Assembly (NCBI GenBank): GCA_963974935.1
Contig: CAXBEV010000014.1
Coordinates: forward strand, 29,734 to 93,733
DNA from: UBA4479 sp963974935
GTDB lineage: Bacteria > Pseudomonadota > Alphaproteobacteria > Rhodospirillales > Casp-alpha2
Reading direction: 5' to 3'
Length of the DNA: 64,000 bases
Position 1 is the first letter of the stretch, and every line of letters starts with the position of its first letter. Positions 39,264 to 47,937 of the stretch are shown piece by piece. The position numbers and the translations under genes were made by a program. A model generated the notes under the pieces. That model saw nothing but the letters and a program-made list of their open reading frames with translations, ran no database searches and was not told the origin of the DNA.

Positions 39264-40382
39264 GTGCGCGTCCTTTCAGTATTCGGCACACGACCGGAAG
39301 CCATTAAAATGGCGCCGGTGTTAAAGCGTCTGACCGAAGCCGGGTTGGATTCCCGCGTGTGCGTTACCGCCCAGCATCGCGATATGCTCGACCAGGTCCT
39401 AAAGCTGTTCGATATCACACCCGACGTCGACCTCAATCTGATGCGCCCCGATCAAAGCTTGGACACGCTGACCGCCAGCGCGCTGACCGGCATCACCGAG
39501 GTTTTGCAGTCGGAACGCCCGGATATGGTATTGGTGCACGGCGACACCACAACCGCGCTTTCCGCTGCGTTGGCCGCGTTCTATCGCAACATCGCGGTCG
39601 GCCATGTCGAGGCCGGCCTGCGTACCGGCAACATCGCAGCCCCATTCCCGGAAGAGGTCAACAGACGGCTCGCCGACGCAGTTTCCAGCCTGCACTTCGC
39701 GCCGACTGAAAGTGCACGATATAATTTGCTGTTCGAAGGCATCCAGACGTCGACGATTACTATCACCGGCAACACTGTGATCGATGCACTGTTCATGATC
39801 CGCGATAAGCTGCTCGCCGACGCGGAACAGATGCTGGCACTTGATCGTGAATTTCCGTTCCCGACAAATGGGCGGCGGCTGGTGCTGGTGACCGGCCATC
39901 GACGCGAGAACTTCGGCCCGGGATTTGAGAACATCTGCGCGGCGCTCGGTGATCTATCGAACCGCGAGGACATCGAGATCGTGTATCCTGTGCACCTAAA
40001 TCCCAATGTCCAAAAGCCTGTGCTAAACATGCTCAGCAACTTGGACAATGTGCATTTGATCGAGCCCGTGGATTATCGCCGCTTTGTGTATTTAATGATG
40101 AAGGCTTATATCGTCATCACCGATTCCGGCGGCGTGCAGGAAGAAGCGCCATCGCTGGGCAAGCCGGTCCTGGTGATGCGCGACGTCACCGAGCGCCCGG
40201 AAGCCGTTGATGCCGGTACGGTCCGCTTGGTCGGCACCGAGCGGCTGCGAATCGAAGCCGAAGCCAATCGGCTATTGGACGAGCCCGTTGCCTATGAAGA
40301 AATGAGCCGCGCCCACAATCCGTACGGCGACGGACATGCAGCGGAACGTATTGTAAAAAGGATACAGCAATATGTCGGTTGA
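39264..40382 (+). CDS. wecB: UDP-N-acetylglucosamine 2-epimerase (non-hydrolysing)
   Basis: Converts UDP-GlcNAc to UDP-ManNAc for surface polysaccharide synthesis. It starts at a GTG (VRVLSVFGTRPEAIKMAP) and has 372 residues. Family marks are the FGTRPEA start, VHGDTTTAL, HVEAGLRTG with the catalytic Glu, the PFPEEVNRR stretch, TGHRRENFG and ITDSGGVQEEAPSLGKPVL. The stop overlaps the wecC start by 11 bases. The two enzymes together supply UDP-ManNAcA; no glycosyltransferase gene is adjacent. Confidence 0.95.
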   Translation: MRVLSVFGTRPEAIKMAPVLKRLTEAGLDSRVCVTAQHRDMLDQVLKLFDITPDVDLNLMRPDQSLDTLTASALTGITEVLQSERPDMVLVHGDTTTALSAALAAFYRNIAVGHVEAGLRTGNIAAPFPEEVNRRLADAVSSLHFAPTESARYNLLFEGIQTSTITITGNTVIDALFMIRDKLLADAEQMLALDREFPFPTNGRRLVLVTGHRRENFGPGFENICAALGDLSNREDIEIVYPVHLNPNVQKPVLNMLSNLDNVHLIEPVDYRRFVYLMMKAYIVITDSGGVQEEAPSLGKPVLVMRDVTERPEAVDAGTVRLVGTERLRIEAEANRLLDEPVAYEEMSRAHNPYGDGHAAERIVKRIQQYVG

Positions 40383-41628
40383 GCATGTTTGTTTGATCGG
40401 GCTCGGCTATGTAGGGCTGCCGACGGCAGCCGTGCTGGCGAGCCGTGGTGTCCGCGTCACCGGCGTCGACGTCAATCCAGCGACAGTGGAAAGCATCAAT
40501 GCCGGTCGACCGCATATTATTGAGCCGGACCTAGATATGGTCGTGCACGGCGCGGTATCCGCAGGCAAGCTGACGGCGACGACGACGCCCGTTGAAGCCG
40601 ATGCGTTTATTATTGCAGTCCCAACACCGTTCGATGACGACCGTCAGCCCGATCTTTCTTATTTGCGGGCCGCAGCAACATCCATCGCACCCGTGCTCAA
40701 GGCCGGTGACTTGGTGGTGATTGAATCCACCGTCCCAGTCGGCGCCACCGCCGAAGTTGGCCGCTGGCTACAAGCGGCTCGGCCCGATCTTAAGATGGCC
40801 GACCCGGAACACCCTGAATCGCAGCACGATGTCTGCATCTCGCACAGCCCCGAGCGCGTGCTGCCGGGCCGTGTACTTTTGGAATTGGTCCGCAACGACC
40901 GCGTGATCGGCGGGCTCGGACATGACTGCGCACAAAATACCGCATCGCTTTACGGCACCGTGGTCGAGGGCGAGATGCATCTGACGACCGCCCCCACGGC
41001 GGAATTGGTCAAGCTGTCCGAGAACGCATTTCGTGACGTCAACATCGCGTTTGCCAATGAGTTGGCCAACGTCGCAGGACCGCTAAACATTGATGTCGGT
41101 GACGTGGTGCGCCTCGCCAACCATCATCCACGCGTCAACATCCTCAACCCCGGCCCCGGTGTCGGCGGGCACTGTATCGCCGTCGACCCCTGGTTCATCG
41201 TCGCGTCTGCGCCGGACCGCACGCCGTTGATCCGCGCCGCACGCAACGTCAACGACGGTCGTCCAGGCGTGATCGCAGCCGAAGTTGCTGCCCTCGACCA
41301 AGTCCAGGCCGGTGCAGCGGTGGCATGCCTCGGTCTCAGCTACAAAGCGGATATCGACGACCTGCGCGAAAGCCCGTCGATCCATGCGGTGATCGCCTTG
41401 CGCCAATTGATCGATAACGAGATCTTAATCGTCGAGCCGCACACGGCATCGCTGCCCGCAGCACTCGCAAGCTTAGACAATGTCCACTTGGTGCCGTTCG
41501 AGGACGCCCTCAACGCGGCCGGTGCCATTGTGCTGCTGACCGACCACAAGCTATTCACCCAGGCAAGCCCATCGCTGTATAAGGGCAAAGATATCCTCGA
41601 TAGCCGCGGCGCGCTGAAGTTCCTTTAA
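40372..41628 (+). CDS. wecC: UDP-N-acetyl-D-mannosamine dehydrogenase
   Basis: Oxidises UDP-ManNAc to UDP-ManNAcA with two NAD. The 418-residue protein starts with the Rossmann motif IGLGYVGLPTA. It has the central ESTVPVGAT and SPERVLPG segments, the Lys in AELVKLSENAFRDVNIAFANE and the catalytic Cys in GVGGHCIAVDPWF. SYKADIDDLRESPS marks the C-terminal UDP-binding domain. It is coupled to wecB. The stop overlaps the convergent receiver gene by four bases. Confidence 0.95.
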   Translation: MSVEHVCLIGLGYVGLPTAAVLASRGVRVTGVDVNPATVESINAGRPHIIEPDLDMVVHGAVSAGKLTATTTPVEADAFIIAVPTPFDDDRQPDLSYLRAAATSIAPVLKAGDLVVIESTVPVGATAEVGRWLQAARPDLKMADPEHPESQHDVCISHSPERVLPGRVLLELVRNDRVIGGLGHDCAQNTASLYGTVVEGEMHLTTAPTAELVKLSENAFRDVNIAFANELANVAGPLNIDVGDVVRLANHHPRVNILNPGPGVGGHCIAVDPWFIVASAPDRTPLIRAARNVNDGRPGVIAAEVAALDQVQAGAAVACLGLSYKADIDDLRESPSIHAVIALRQLIDNEILIVEPHTASLPAALASLDNVHLVPFEDALNAAGAIVLLTDHKLFTQASPSLYKGKDILDSRGALKFL

Positions 41629-42125
41629 CAGTCACCCCGCTGTCGACGGCGCTCTACGCCTTCGTAATCAAGTTCATTGCGTCGACGCCGGTCAGGGCCG
41701 AAATAGTCAGCTGTGCGGACGTACTGCCTGGGCGCTTCAATAATCGTGCGGATGCGTTGAAAAAGTTGCAGCGCTGAAACCGGCTTGGCGAGGAATTCCG
41801 TAACGCCCGCGTCTCGGGCTTCCATCACCCGATCAGCCTCCGTATGGCCGGTCAGCATGATGATCGGCACATAGATATTCGCGCTGTCATCGTCGTTGCG
41901 GACGTGATGGGTAAAGGCGATCCCGTCCATCGGCGACATTTTCCAATCGACGATCAGCAAATCCGCTTCAAAGTCTTGCAGCCGCTTTATCGCGTCCGCA
42001 CCACTGTCGGCCTCGGCGACGTTCATCACGCCGAGTACATTTAGGATCGACTTCACCAACCGGCGCATATGCCGATTGTCGTCGACGATCATCACCTCCA
42101 AAGGCTCAAGATCGTAATTCGCCAT
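41625..42125 (-). CDS. response regulator receiver with Arg-rich tail
   Basis: A 166-residue receiver protein. The ATG at 42125 (MANYDLEPLEVMIVDDN) is preferred over an upstream GTG at 42164. The phospho-acceptor Asp is in LIVDWKMSPMDG, with the Thr in MLTGHTE and the Lys in FLAKPVS. The C-terminal 35 residues carry GPDRRRR and GVERRR, a tail I associate with orphan receivers of Rhodospirillales-type genomes; its role is unknown. It has no neighbouring kinase. Confidence 0.87.
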   Translation of the reverse strand: MANYDLEPLEVMIVDDNRHMRRLVKSILNVLGVMNVAEADSGADAIKRLQDFEADLLIVDWKMSPMDGIAFTHHVRNDDDSANIYVPIIMLTGHTEADRVMEARDAGVTEFLAKPVSALQLFQRIRTIIEAPRQYVRTADYFGPDRRRRNELDYEGVERRRQRGDC

Positions 42126-42355
42126 CACCACATTGCCGAATAGGTTATTTTTAGTTCCCGGCACTCCCGCGGCAATTATTGCTGGCGTGCCAACAGCGTC
42201 AAGTCACCATACATAATTACCTATGCATCGCGCATTGGCATGCCGCACCTTAAAACTATTTTGCCGATCACAGACTTGCGCCACGTGGCTGATCTCTTAT
42301 GCTTTGCGCAACAGTGGCTAAGGCCGTTTTAAAGCGCATACGGAGGACGCAGTCG

Positions 42356-42985
42356 ATGATTCATCTTTATACTTGGGCAACCCCGAACGGACGCAAAGCA
42401 TCGGTGATGCTGGAAGAACTGGGCCTCCCTTACGAGACACATCCGATCAACATTTCGAAAGATGAACAGTTCGCCCCGGATTTTCTGGCCATCGCGCCGA
42501 ACAATCGGATCCCGGCCATCGTCGACGAGGACGGCCCGGGCGGCGAGCCGTTGAGCTTGTTCGAGTCCGGTGCCATCTTGATCTATCTTGCCGAAAAAAC
42601 CGGCTCTGATCTATTGCCCAGCGAGCCGCGCCAGCGCGCCGCCGTGATGCAATGGTTGATGTGGCAGATGGGGGGCCTCGGCCCGATGGTCGGCCAAGCG
42701 CACCACTTCTTATTCAATCCAAAAGAAGTCGTGCCCTACGGTCAAAAGCGCTATCACAATGAAACCAAGCGGCTGTATGGCGTGCTCGATAAGCAACTCG
42801 CCAGCAATGAATACGTCGCCGGCGATGCGTACTCCATCGCCGACATTGCGATCTATCCATGGATTTCACGCTTTGAGCGCCACCAGGTGGACTTGAACGA
42901 TTTCCCGAACGTGAAACGCTGGTTCGATTTGCTGTCAGCCCGCGAAGCCGTGCAACGTGGCATGGCGGTGCCGTTCGCCAACTGA
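42356..42985 (+). CDS. glutathione S-transferase, YfcG/YghU (Nu) type
   Basis: A cytoplasmic thioredoxin-fold plus helical-domain protein of 209 residues. Nu-class enzymes act as disulfide-bond reductases with glutathione. The start at 42356 is set by GGAGG nine bases upstream; the longer open frame lacks one. The N-terminal site TWATPNGRK carries the Thr/Asn pair of this class, with no catalytic Ser or Tyr. NNRIPAIVDEDG holds the cis-Pro, and LFESGAILIYLAEK is the GSH-binding helix. The C-terminal domain ends with SIADIAIYPW. Confidence 0.9.
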   Translation: MIHLYTWATPNGRKASVMLEELGLPYETHPINISKDEQFAPDFLAIAPNNRIPAIVDEDGPGGEPLSLFESGAILIYLAEKTGSDLLPSEPRQRAAVMQWLMWQMGGLGPMVGQAHHFLFNPKEVVPYGQKRYHNETKRLYGVLDKQLASNEYVAGDAYSIADIAIYPWISRFERHQVDLNDFPNVKRWFDLLSAREAVQRGMAVPFAN

Positions 42986-43013
42986 TCTTCTCATGAACCG
43001 GAGCGTCAACGCC

Positions 43014-43559
43014 ATGAGCCTTCTTGAACGCGATGCCGTAAAACGGGTCAGAGAGGCGTTGGTTGACGGCGGCTTCGAAGACAAGGTCATCGCATTGGAT
43101 GAATCGGCGCGTACCGCCGAAGCGGCGGCACAGGCTGCAGGTTGCCCACTGGGCGCCATCGTCAAATCGCTGGTGTTCACCATCGGTACGCGCTTCGTGA
43201 TGGCCTTAGTCGCCGGTGACCACAGTTGCATTGAAGAAAACTTGCCGAAAGCGTTGAACATTCAAGGCAAGGTTCGCCGCCCCCAAGCCGCCGAAGTCAA
43301 AGGCATCACCGGGTTTACCATCGGCGGGGTGGCGCCGATCGGACTCAATCATCAATTACCGGTGGTCATTGATGCGTCGTTGAAGCGATTTGAAACCGTG
43401 TACGCCGCTGCCGGTCATCCGAACTGCATTTTCCCGAGCCGTGTTGCCGATTTAGCCCGGCTTTCGGGCGGTATTATCTCCCACAACATCGCCCAACCGA
43501 TGGATGGCGTCGAAGGCTATGTACCGACGTTTCGCCGTTCCAAAACACTTCAGAAATAG
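43014..43559 (+). CDS. YbaK/ProX-type aminoacyl-tRNA deacylase
   Basis: A cytoplasmic editing-domain protein of 181 residues that hydrolyses mischarged tRNAs. The ATG at 43014 has GGAG at a workable distance; an ATG at 42993 is possible. The family Lys is in GAIVKSLVF, followed by ALVAGDHS and the FTIGGVAPIG loop. PNCIFPSRVADLARLSGG is the typical C-terminal part. It starts 28 bases after the GST gene, so the two may be co-transcribed. The exact tRNA substrate is not predictable. Confidence 0.9.
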   Translation: MSLLERDAVKRVREALVDGGFEDKVIALDESARTAEAAAQAAGCPLGAIVKSLVFTIGTRFVMALVAGDHSCIEENLPKALNIQGKVRRPQAAEVKGITGFTIGGVAPIGLNHQLPVVIDASLKRFETVYAAAGHPNCIFPSRVADLARLSGGIISHNIAQPMDGVEGYVPTFRRSKTLQK

Positions 43560-43678
43560 CGTACTTAAACAGTTTGACGACCGGAATACTGGGTAAGCGG
43601 ATTAAATTGTTGATCTTACTTTTGCATGAGAGTGAGACAAACTGACATCTCATCGGATTATCTGATTGGTGCTTCAAC

Positions 43679-44086
43679 CTACTGTTGGTGCATGCTTCCC
43701 TCGTTAATTCCAACAAGAACACCACAAGCCTCAACTTCCCGGTCATCGTTGCAACTCACTCTCAGTGAAACGAGTTGTTTCTCAAGCGCTTGCAGAGCGA
43801 CTATCTGCGACCGCACATGAGAGATATGGTCATCGAGCAAGGCGTTGACGGCGGTACAAGGCTGATGAGGGTCGTCCTGATAGCTCTGTAGTTCGTGAAT
43901 CTCAGCCAATGAGAGGTCCAGGATTCTGCAGCGACGGATGAAGGCCAGCCGCTCACTATGCTTCTCGGTGTAGACACGGTAACCGTTTTCCTGCCGATCA
44001 GGCGGCGGTAACAAGCCCTGCTGTTCATAGAAGCGGATCGTCTGTGTATCGACCCCTACTAACCGTGCCAACTGACCAATGCGCAT
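43679..44086 (-). CDS. cadR: CadR/PbrR-like MerR-family metal-responsive regulator
   Basis: A 135-residue MerR-type activator for Cd(II)/Pb(II). The start ATG follows AGGAGGAG; the frame also opens five codons earlier at a TTG. The winged helix (MRIGQLARLVGVDTQTIRFYEQQGLL) is followed by a dimerisation helix. Metal cysteines are at DDPHQPCTAVNALL, in VSCNDD and near EACGVLVG. It diverges from the efflux gene across a MerR-type promoter with an over-long spacer. The sequence is of the type found on Pseudomonas mobile elements. Confidence 0.92.
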   Translation of the reverse strand: MRIGQLARLVGVDTQTIRFYEQQGLLPPPDRQENGYRVYTEKHSERLAFIRRCRILDLSLAEIHELQSYQDDPHQPCTAVNALLDDHISHVRSQIVALQALEKQLVSLRVSCNDDREVEACGVLVGINEGSMHQQ

Positions 44087-44119
44087 CAGACTCCTCCTCA
44101 ACGGATTCTCTCCGCTTTG

Positions 44120-44150
44120 TTGACCTTATAGTGGCTATATGGTTTTAAAT
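44120..44150 (+). promoter_or_regulatory. MerR-type promoter/operator of the cation-efflux gene
   Basis: The -35 box TTGACC (44120-44125) and the -10 box TTAAAT (44145-44150) are separated by 19 bases rather than 17. The spacer carries the dyad ACCTTATAG, TGG, CTATATGGT. This is the classic MerR-family arrangement in which the regulator untwists the DNA on metal binding. It also shows that the efflux gene cannot start at the in-frame ATG at 44139. Confidence 0.85.
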
Positions 44151-44183
44151 GATAACCCTATAATGTTCAAGTGGAGTCGTATC

Positions 44184-45080
44184 ATGGGCAATACCTGTGG
44201 AGACAACTGTGGCTGCGATGCAACGCCCCCAGCGGATACCGATATGCGGGACTCCTCCGAAGCATCGGGGAAATGGGTCAGCGTTTATGCCGTGCCGAAG
44301 ATGGACTGTCCATCAGAAGAACGAATGATTCGCCTGGCCCTGAACGGCTTTGAAGATATTCGGACGCTGTCGTTCGACCTGTCGAACCGTCGGTTGGAGG
44401 TCGTGCACGACGGCGAGGTCGAGCCCATCACCGCGAAACTGACGACCTTGAGGCTAGGAGCCTCGCTTCAGGAAACTGTTGCTGCCGATCCGGAGACAAT
44501 CAAGGCCGCCGAGTCCTCGGCAGCCTCTGCTACGCAAGAGTCCGGCACCCTGCGTTGGTTGCTCGGCATCAATGCAGTCCTGTTCGTGGTGGAAATGACT
44601 GCCGGTCTGATTGCCCAGTCCACCGGCCTGATTGGCGAGTCCCTCGATAATTTTGCCGATGCGGCGGTCTACGGGCTCGCCCTTTATGCGGTTGGGCATA
44701 GCGTGAGAATGCAGGTGCGTGCCGCGCATCTTGCGGGGGTACTCCAGCTGATTCTGGCTGTTGGCGTACTCGTGGAGGTGGTGAGACGCTTTGTATTTGG
44801 CAGTGAGCCTGAATCGCTGATGATGATGGCTATCGCATTCGTCGCATTGATTGCCAATACCAGTTGTCTGCTGCTGATATCCAAACATCGAGAGGGTGGA
44901 GCGCACATGAAGGCAAGCTGGATATTCTCGGCTAATGACGTGGTAATCAACATAGGCGTCATCGCCGCTGGCGCCTTGGTCGCGTGGACCGGATCCAATT
45001 ATCCGGATCTGATTATCGGCACCATTGCGGGGGGCATTGTGCTTAACGGTGCCAGGCGCATTCTGGCGCTCAAGGGTTAA
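44184..45080 (+). CDS. cation diffusion facilitator-type heavy-metal efflux protein
   Basis: An inner-membrane divalent-metal exporter of 298 residues. The start at 44184 is after the CadR promoter and has GGAG seven bases upstream. The N-terminus is Cys-rich (GNTCGDNCGCD). A soluble part with MDCPSEE, like a heavy-metal-associated domain, runs to about residue 95. Membrane helices follow, with the CDF-like metal site in ESLDNFADAAVYGLALYAVG and SANDVVINIGVIAAG. It belongs to the CzcD-like genes carried by ISPpu12-type elements. It is three bases upstream of lspA. Confidence 0.88.
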   Translation: MGNTCGDNCGCDATPPADTDMRDSSEASGKWVSVYAVPKMDCPSEERMIRLALNGFEDIRTLSFDLSNRRLEVVHDGEVEPITAKLTTLRLGASLQETVAADPETIKAAESSAASATQESGTLRWLLGINAVLFVVEMTAGLIAQSTGLIGESLDNFADAAVYGLALYAVGHSVRMQVRAAHLAGVLQLILAVGVLVEVVRRFVFGSEPESLMMMAIAFVALIANTSCLLLISKHREGGAHMKASWIFSANDVVINIGVIAAGALVAWTGSNYPDLIIGTIAGGIVLNGARRILALKG

Positions 45081-45083
45081 ACA

Positions 45084-45596
45084 ATGTCCATGATTGGTAA
45101 AATCTCCTTGCCGTATACCCTGTTTTCCATCTCTGGCCTACTGGCAGCGTCTGATCAGGTAGTAAAATGGCTGGTCCAGCAGTCAATGGCTTATGGCGAG
45201 TCTGTTTCGGTGACACCGTTCTTTAACTGGGTGCATGTATGGAACACTGGTGCCGCATTCAGTCTTTTTGCCAATGGTGGAGGCTGGCAGCGCTACTTTT
45301 TTATTGGAATCGCCGTGGTGGTATCGATCATGCTGATCAAGCTGATCCGTGAAAACCGTCATAAAGGAGAGGCCATTGCTTACAGTCTTATCCTCGGTGG
45401 CGCTACGGGCAACCTAATTGACCGGATATTCCGCGGCTATGTTGTGGATTCCTTTGATTTCTATTGGCGATCCTGGCATTGGCCAGCCTTCAACCTTGCC
45501 GATATTGCAATTGTCCTTGGTGCATTACTTCTCGTTTCCGTAAGCTTGTTGCGTAAAAAAACAAATCCCGATGCCGAGCCGCATGAATCTACCTGA
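45084..45596 (+). CDS. lspA: lipoprotein signal peptidase II (element-borne)
   Basis: An inner-membrane aspartyl protease of 170 residues that removes signal peptides from prolipoproteins. It has the conserved DQVVKWLVQ, NTGAAFSLF, and the two catalytic aspartates in GNLIDRIFRGYVVDSFDFY and FNLADIAIVLG, with four membrane helices. It is an accessory copy carried with metal-resistance genes; the chromosomal lspA should lie elsewhere. It directly follows the efflux gene. Confidence 0.94.
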   Translation: MSMIGKISLPYTLFSISGLLAASDQVVKWLVQQSMAYGESVSVTPFFNWVHVWNTGAAFSLFANGGGWQRYFFIGIAVVVSIMLIKLIRENRHKGEAIAYSLILGGATGNLIDRIFRGYVVDSFDFYWRSWHWPAFNLADIAIVLGALLLVSVSLLRKKTNPDAEPHEST

Positions 45597-45617
45597 AACC
45601 TACACCTAAACAATGCC

Positions 45618-45863
45618 ATGACCGAAATGCCCGACAACATCCTGCATCTGTCAGAACACCAAGTACTGGACTGCGAATCAACCGACGACAAAATGCACTT
45701 TCAGGTGGACGCACCCAATCCCATCGCCTGCGAGGGATGCGGTGTGCAGGGCGAGTTCGTCCGCTTCGGTAAGCGTGATATTCCCTATCGTGATCTTTCC
45801 ATTCACGGCAAGCGGGTCACCCTTTGGGTGGTTCGCCGCCGGTACCCGAAATACCTAAATTAA
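45618..45863 (+). pseudogene. ISL3-family transposase, N-terminal fragment
   Basis: The first 75 or so residues of an ISL3 transposase, with the N-terminal zinc-finger half (ACEGCGVQG) and RFGKRDIPYRDL, then HGKRVTLWVVRRRY. After RRRY (about 45845) the reading leaves the family pattern and stops within a few codons, while the intact protein has over 400 residues. This is a deletion or junction with host DNA. The 115 bases up to the BLUF gene hold nothing recognisable. Confidence 0.85.
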
Positions 45864-45978
45864 GTCTAACGCTCTACCTAATCGCCTTTGCCAAAATCCC
45901 CTTATGCGAGAAAAATTATCACTGGCGCCATCATTAATGCGGGCACTCCTGGGCACATGGGCAAAAAGGTCATGAAAC

Positions 45979-46395
45979 ATGCGACAAATTGTATATGAAA
46001 GCGTGGCTTCCGTTGAGATATGCAAGAGCGACTTGGACGAAATCCTTGTGAAATCGATTTCCAATAACACCGAGAACGGGTTGACCGGTGTATTGATTCA
46101 GAGTGGACAACGATTTATCCAAGCCCTTGAAGGCGACGAGCCCGCGCTCGAAAAAACCCTTCGGCGTATCGCGTTCGATCCCCGTCACCACGATGTAAAA
46201 GTGCTTTTCAATGAAGAGACCAACAGTCGCGACTTTACCAGAAGTTCAATGATGCTGATCGGCAGTGAGCCCGAAACGCAACGCATTCAAAGCTGGTTCT
46301 GGCCGAAAGGCGACATCGACACCACCACCGTGAGCGGCGCAGACATGCTCGAATTTCTGAAATTATCCTCCGTCGTGGCGTGCCTCGACGCTTAG
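45979..46395 (+). CDS. BLUF-domain blue-light photoreceptor (stand-alone)
   Basis: A 138-residue FAD-binding photoreceptor made of one BLUF domain and a short C-terminal extension. The flavin-switch residues are in place: Tyr in QIVYESVA (residue 6), Asn in SNNTENGLTGVL, and Gln in FIQALEGDE. The RHHDVKVLF strand and a Met in SSMMLIG match the domain end. With no output domain it must signal by protein contact, as PixD or BlrB do. The flanks are the metal island and a TRAP operon; no obvious partner sits beside it. Confidence 0.92.
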   Translation: MRQIVYESVASVEICKSDLDEILVKSISNNTENGLTGVLIQSGQRFIQALEGDEPALEKTLRRIAFDPRHHDVKVLFNEETNSRDFTRSSMMLIGSEPETQRIQSWFWPKGDIDTTTVSGADMLEFLKLSSVVACLDA

Positions 46396-46627
46396 GCGCC
46401 CGCATATCATGACGCTTGGCGTCGCCAAACGCGGCTTTCATCCGCACGCGCTCTCGTCATTATGCGCATTTTGGACAACAGTCTTGTTACCCACATTCCT
46501 GTTTTTGCTTGATCCTTTTGAAATTGCACGCATTCTATGCGTTCGAAGACGGCTTCCGCAGGCGGCAATCGCGCCGTGACAAGGTTATAGGCCGTTTTTT
46601 TAGTCAATACGTTCAGGGAGGATTACC

Positions 46628-47725
46628 ATGCAAAGACGCGATTTTCTGAAGAAGACTGCCGTTGCCGGTGTCGGCGCCGCAGCAGCAACTGCCACCTTTA
46701 GCACGCCTGCGATATCGCAGGGTCTGAAAAAGATGTCCATCGTTTCGACGTGGCCGCGGGATTTCCCAGGTCTGGGTACCGGCGCACAACGCGTTGCACA
46801 ACGCATCAGCGATGCGACCGAAGGCCGCATCAGTGTTGAATACTTCGCCGCCGGCGAGCGCGTCGGTGCGTTCGACTCGTTCGACGAAGTCGCATCGGGT
46901 AACGCCCAAGCGTACCACGCTGCCGACTACTACTGGAAAGGCAAGCACCCGGGCTGGGCATACTTCACCACCGTACCGTTCGGCTTCACGTATGCCGAAA
47001 TGAACGCATGGATCCGCTTCGGCGGCGGCCAGGAATTATGGGACGAGCTCGCTGGCGACTTCGGCCTCAAATGCATGATGGCCGGCAACACCGGCTGCCA
47101 GATGGGTGGCTGGTTCCGCAAAGAAATCAACACCGCCGACGACCTCAAGGGTCTGAAAATGCGTATTCCGGGCCTGGGCGGCGACGTCATGGCGAAACTC
47201 GGTGCATCGCCGGTTTCTATTCCGGGCGGTCAGATTTACGAAAACTTGATGTCTGGCGCCATTGACGCGACCGAGTGGGTCGGGCCATGGAACGACAGCT
47301 TCATGAAGTTCTATGAAGCCGCCAAATACTACTACTATCCGGGTATGCACGAGCCGGGCTCAATGCTGGCGCTGGGCCTGAACAAAAAGTTCTGGGAAGG
47401 TCTGAGCAAGAACGAGCAAGTCATCGTCGAGTCCGCCTGCGGGATGGAAAACGACATGATGATGGCCGAATACAACATGAAGTCGGGCTCGGCACTCACC
47501 AAACTGGTCAAAGAGCAAGGTGTCCAGTTGCGTCAGTTCTCGGACGAAATCTACGACAGCTTCTACGAAGCAGCCGAAGAGGTGTTCGAGGGCGTTCGTT
47601 CGCACTCGCCGATGGCCAAAAAGATCGACGACAGCTTCCGTGCTGCGCGGACCGATCTTTCCGGTTGGACGAAAATTTCCGACCAAGCCTACTTGGCACA
47701 ACGGAACCGGGTGCTCGGCGCCTAA
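46628..47725 (+). CDS. TRAP transporter substrate-binding protein (DctP/TakP type)
   Basis: The periplasmic ligand receptor of a TRAP uptake system, 365 residues. It has a twin-arginine signal (QRRDFLKK, cleavage near ISQG), and an AGGGAGG ribosome-binding site. The GNTGCQMGGWFRKE, DDLKGLKMRIPGLGGDV and ATEWVGPWND blocks match the TakP branch, known for 2-oxo acids and mannitol/haloacid-like anions. The carboxylate-binding Arg should be the one in KMRIPG. A hairpin separates it from the permease genes. The ligand is likely an organic acid, but not more can be said. Confidence 0.93.
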   Translation: MQRRDFLKKTAVAGVGAAAATATFSTPAISQGLKKMSIVSTWPRDFPGLGTGAQRVAQRISDATEGRISVEYFAAGERVGAFDSFDEVASGNAQAYHAADYYWKGKHPGWAYFTTVPFGFTYAEMNAWIRFGGGQELWDELAGDFGLKCMMAGNTGCQMGGWFRKEINTADDLKGLKMRIPGLGGDVMAKLGASPVSIPGGQIYENLMSGAIDATEWVGPWNDSFMKFYEAAKYYYYPGMHEPGSMLALGLNKKFWEGLSKNEQVIVESACGMENDMMMAEYNMKSGSALTKLVKEQGVQLRQFSDEIYDSFYEAAEEVFEGVRSHSPMAKKIDDSFRAARTDLSGWTKISDQAYLAQRNRVLGA

Positions 47726-47738
47726 TCTGTTGGCAATT

Positions 47739-47792
47739 ACGACGGTCGGCGCGCGGGGTATTTTTCTCGCGCGCCGCTGCCGTCGTGTTTAA
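47739..47792 (+). terminator. attenuator-like hairpin between dctP and dctQ
   Basis: A long stem: ACGACGG, then CGGCGCGCG, paired with CGCGCGCCG and CCGTCGT, with small bulges and a T-rich loop. It starts 14 bases after the receptor stop and is followed by a weak T stretch. Such hairpins often let the binding protein be made in excess over the permease. A second small hairpin (GATGCCG/CGGCATC) is near 47815-47833. Confidence 0.65.
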
Positions 47793-47937
47793 TGACTTTT
47801 TATAAATCGAACCCGATGCCGCATTACGGCATCACCATTCAGCGTTAAGCTGAAAAAAATGTGACTCAGCGCTCAGCTGAAAACGAACGTGCAGAACCAA
47901 GGGCCGAAGATGCCCGAAGCACTTGATGGGGAAAAGA

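Larger units (their letters stand above)
43591..45863. mobile_element. truncated ISPpu12-like (ISL3 family) element carrying cadmium/lead resistance genes
   Basis: The block holds, in order, a CadR-type MerR regulator (-), a cation-efflux gene (+), lspA (+) and the first 75 or so codons of an ISL3-type transposase (+). ISPpu12 of Pseudomonas plasmid pWW0 is known to carry exactly a transposase, lspA, a czcD-like gene and a merR-like gene. A candidate outer end (GGGTAAGCGGATTAAATTG at 43591) lies just after the deacylase gene. The transposase is cut short near 45845 and no second terminal repeat was found, so the element is immobile. Its coding sequences look gammaproteobacterial. Confidence 0.72.
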
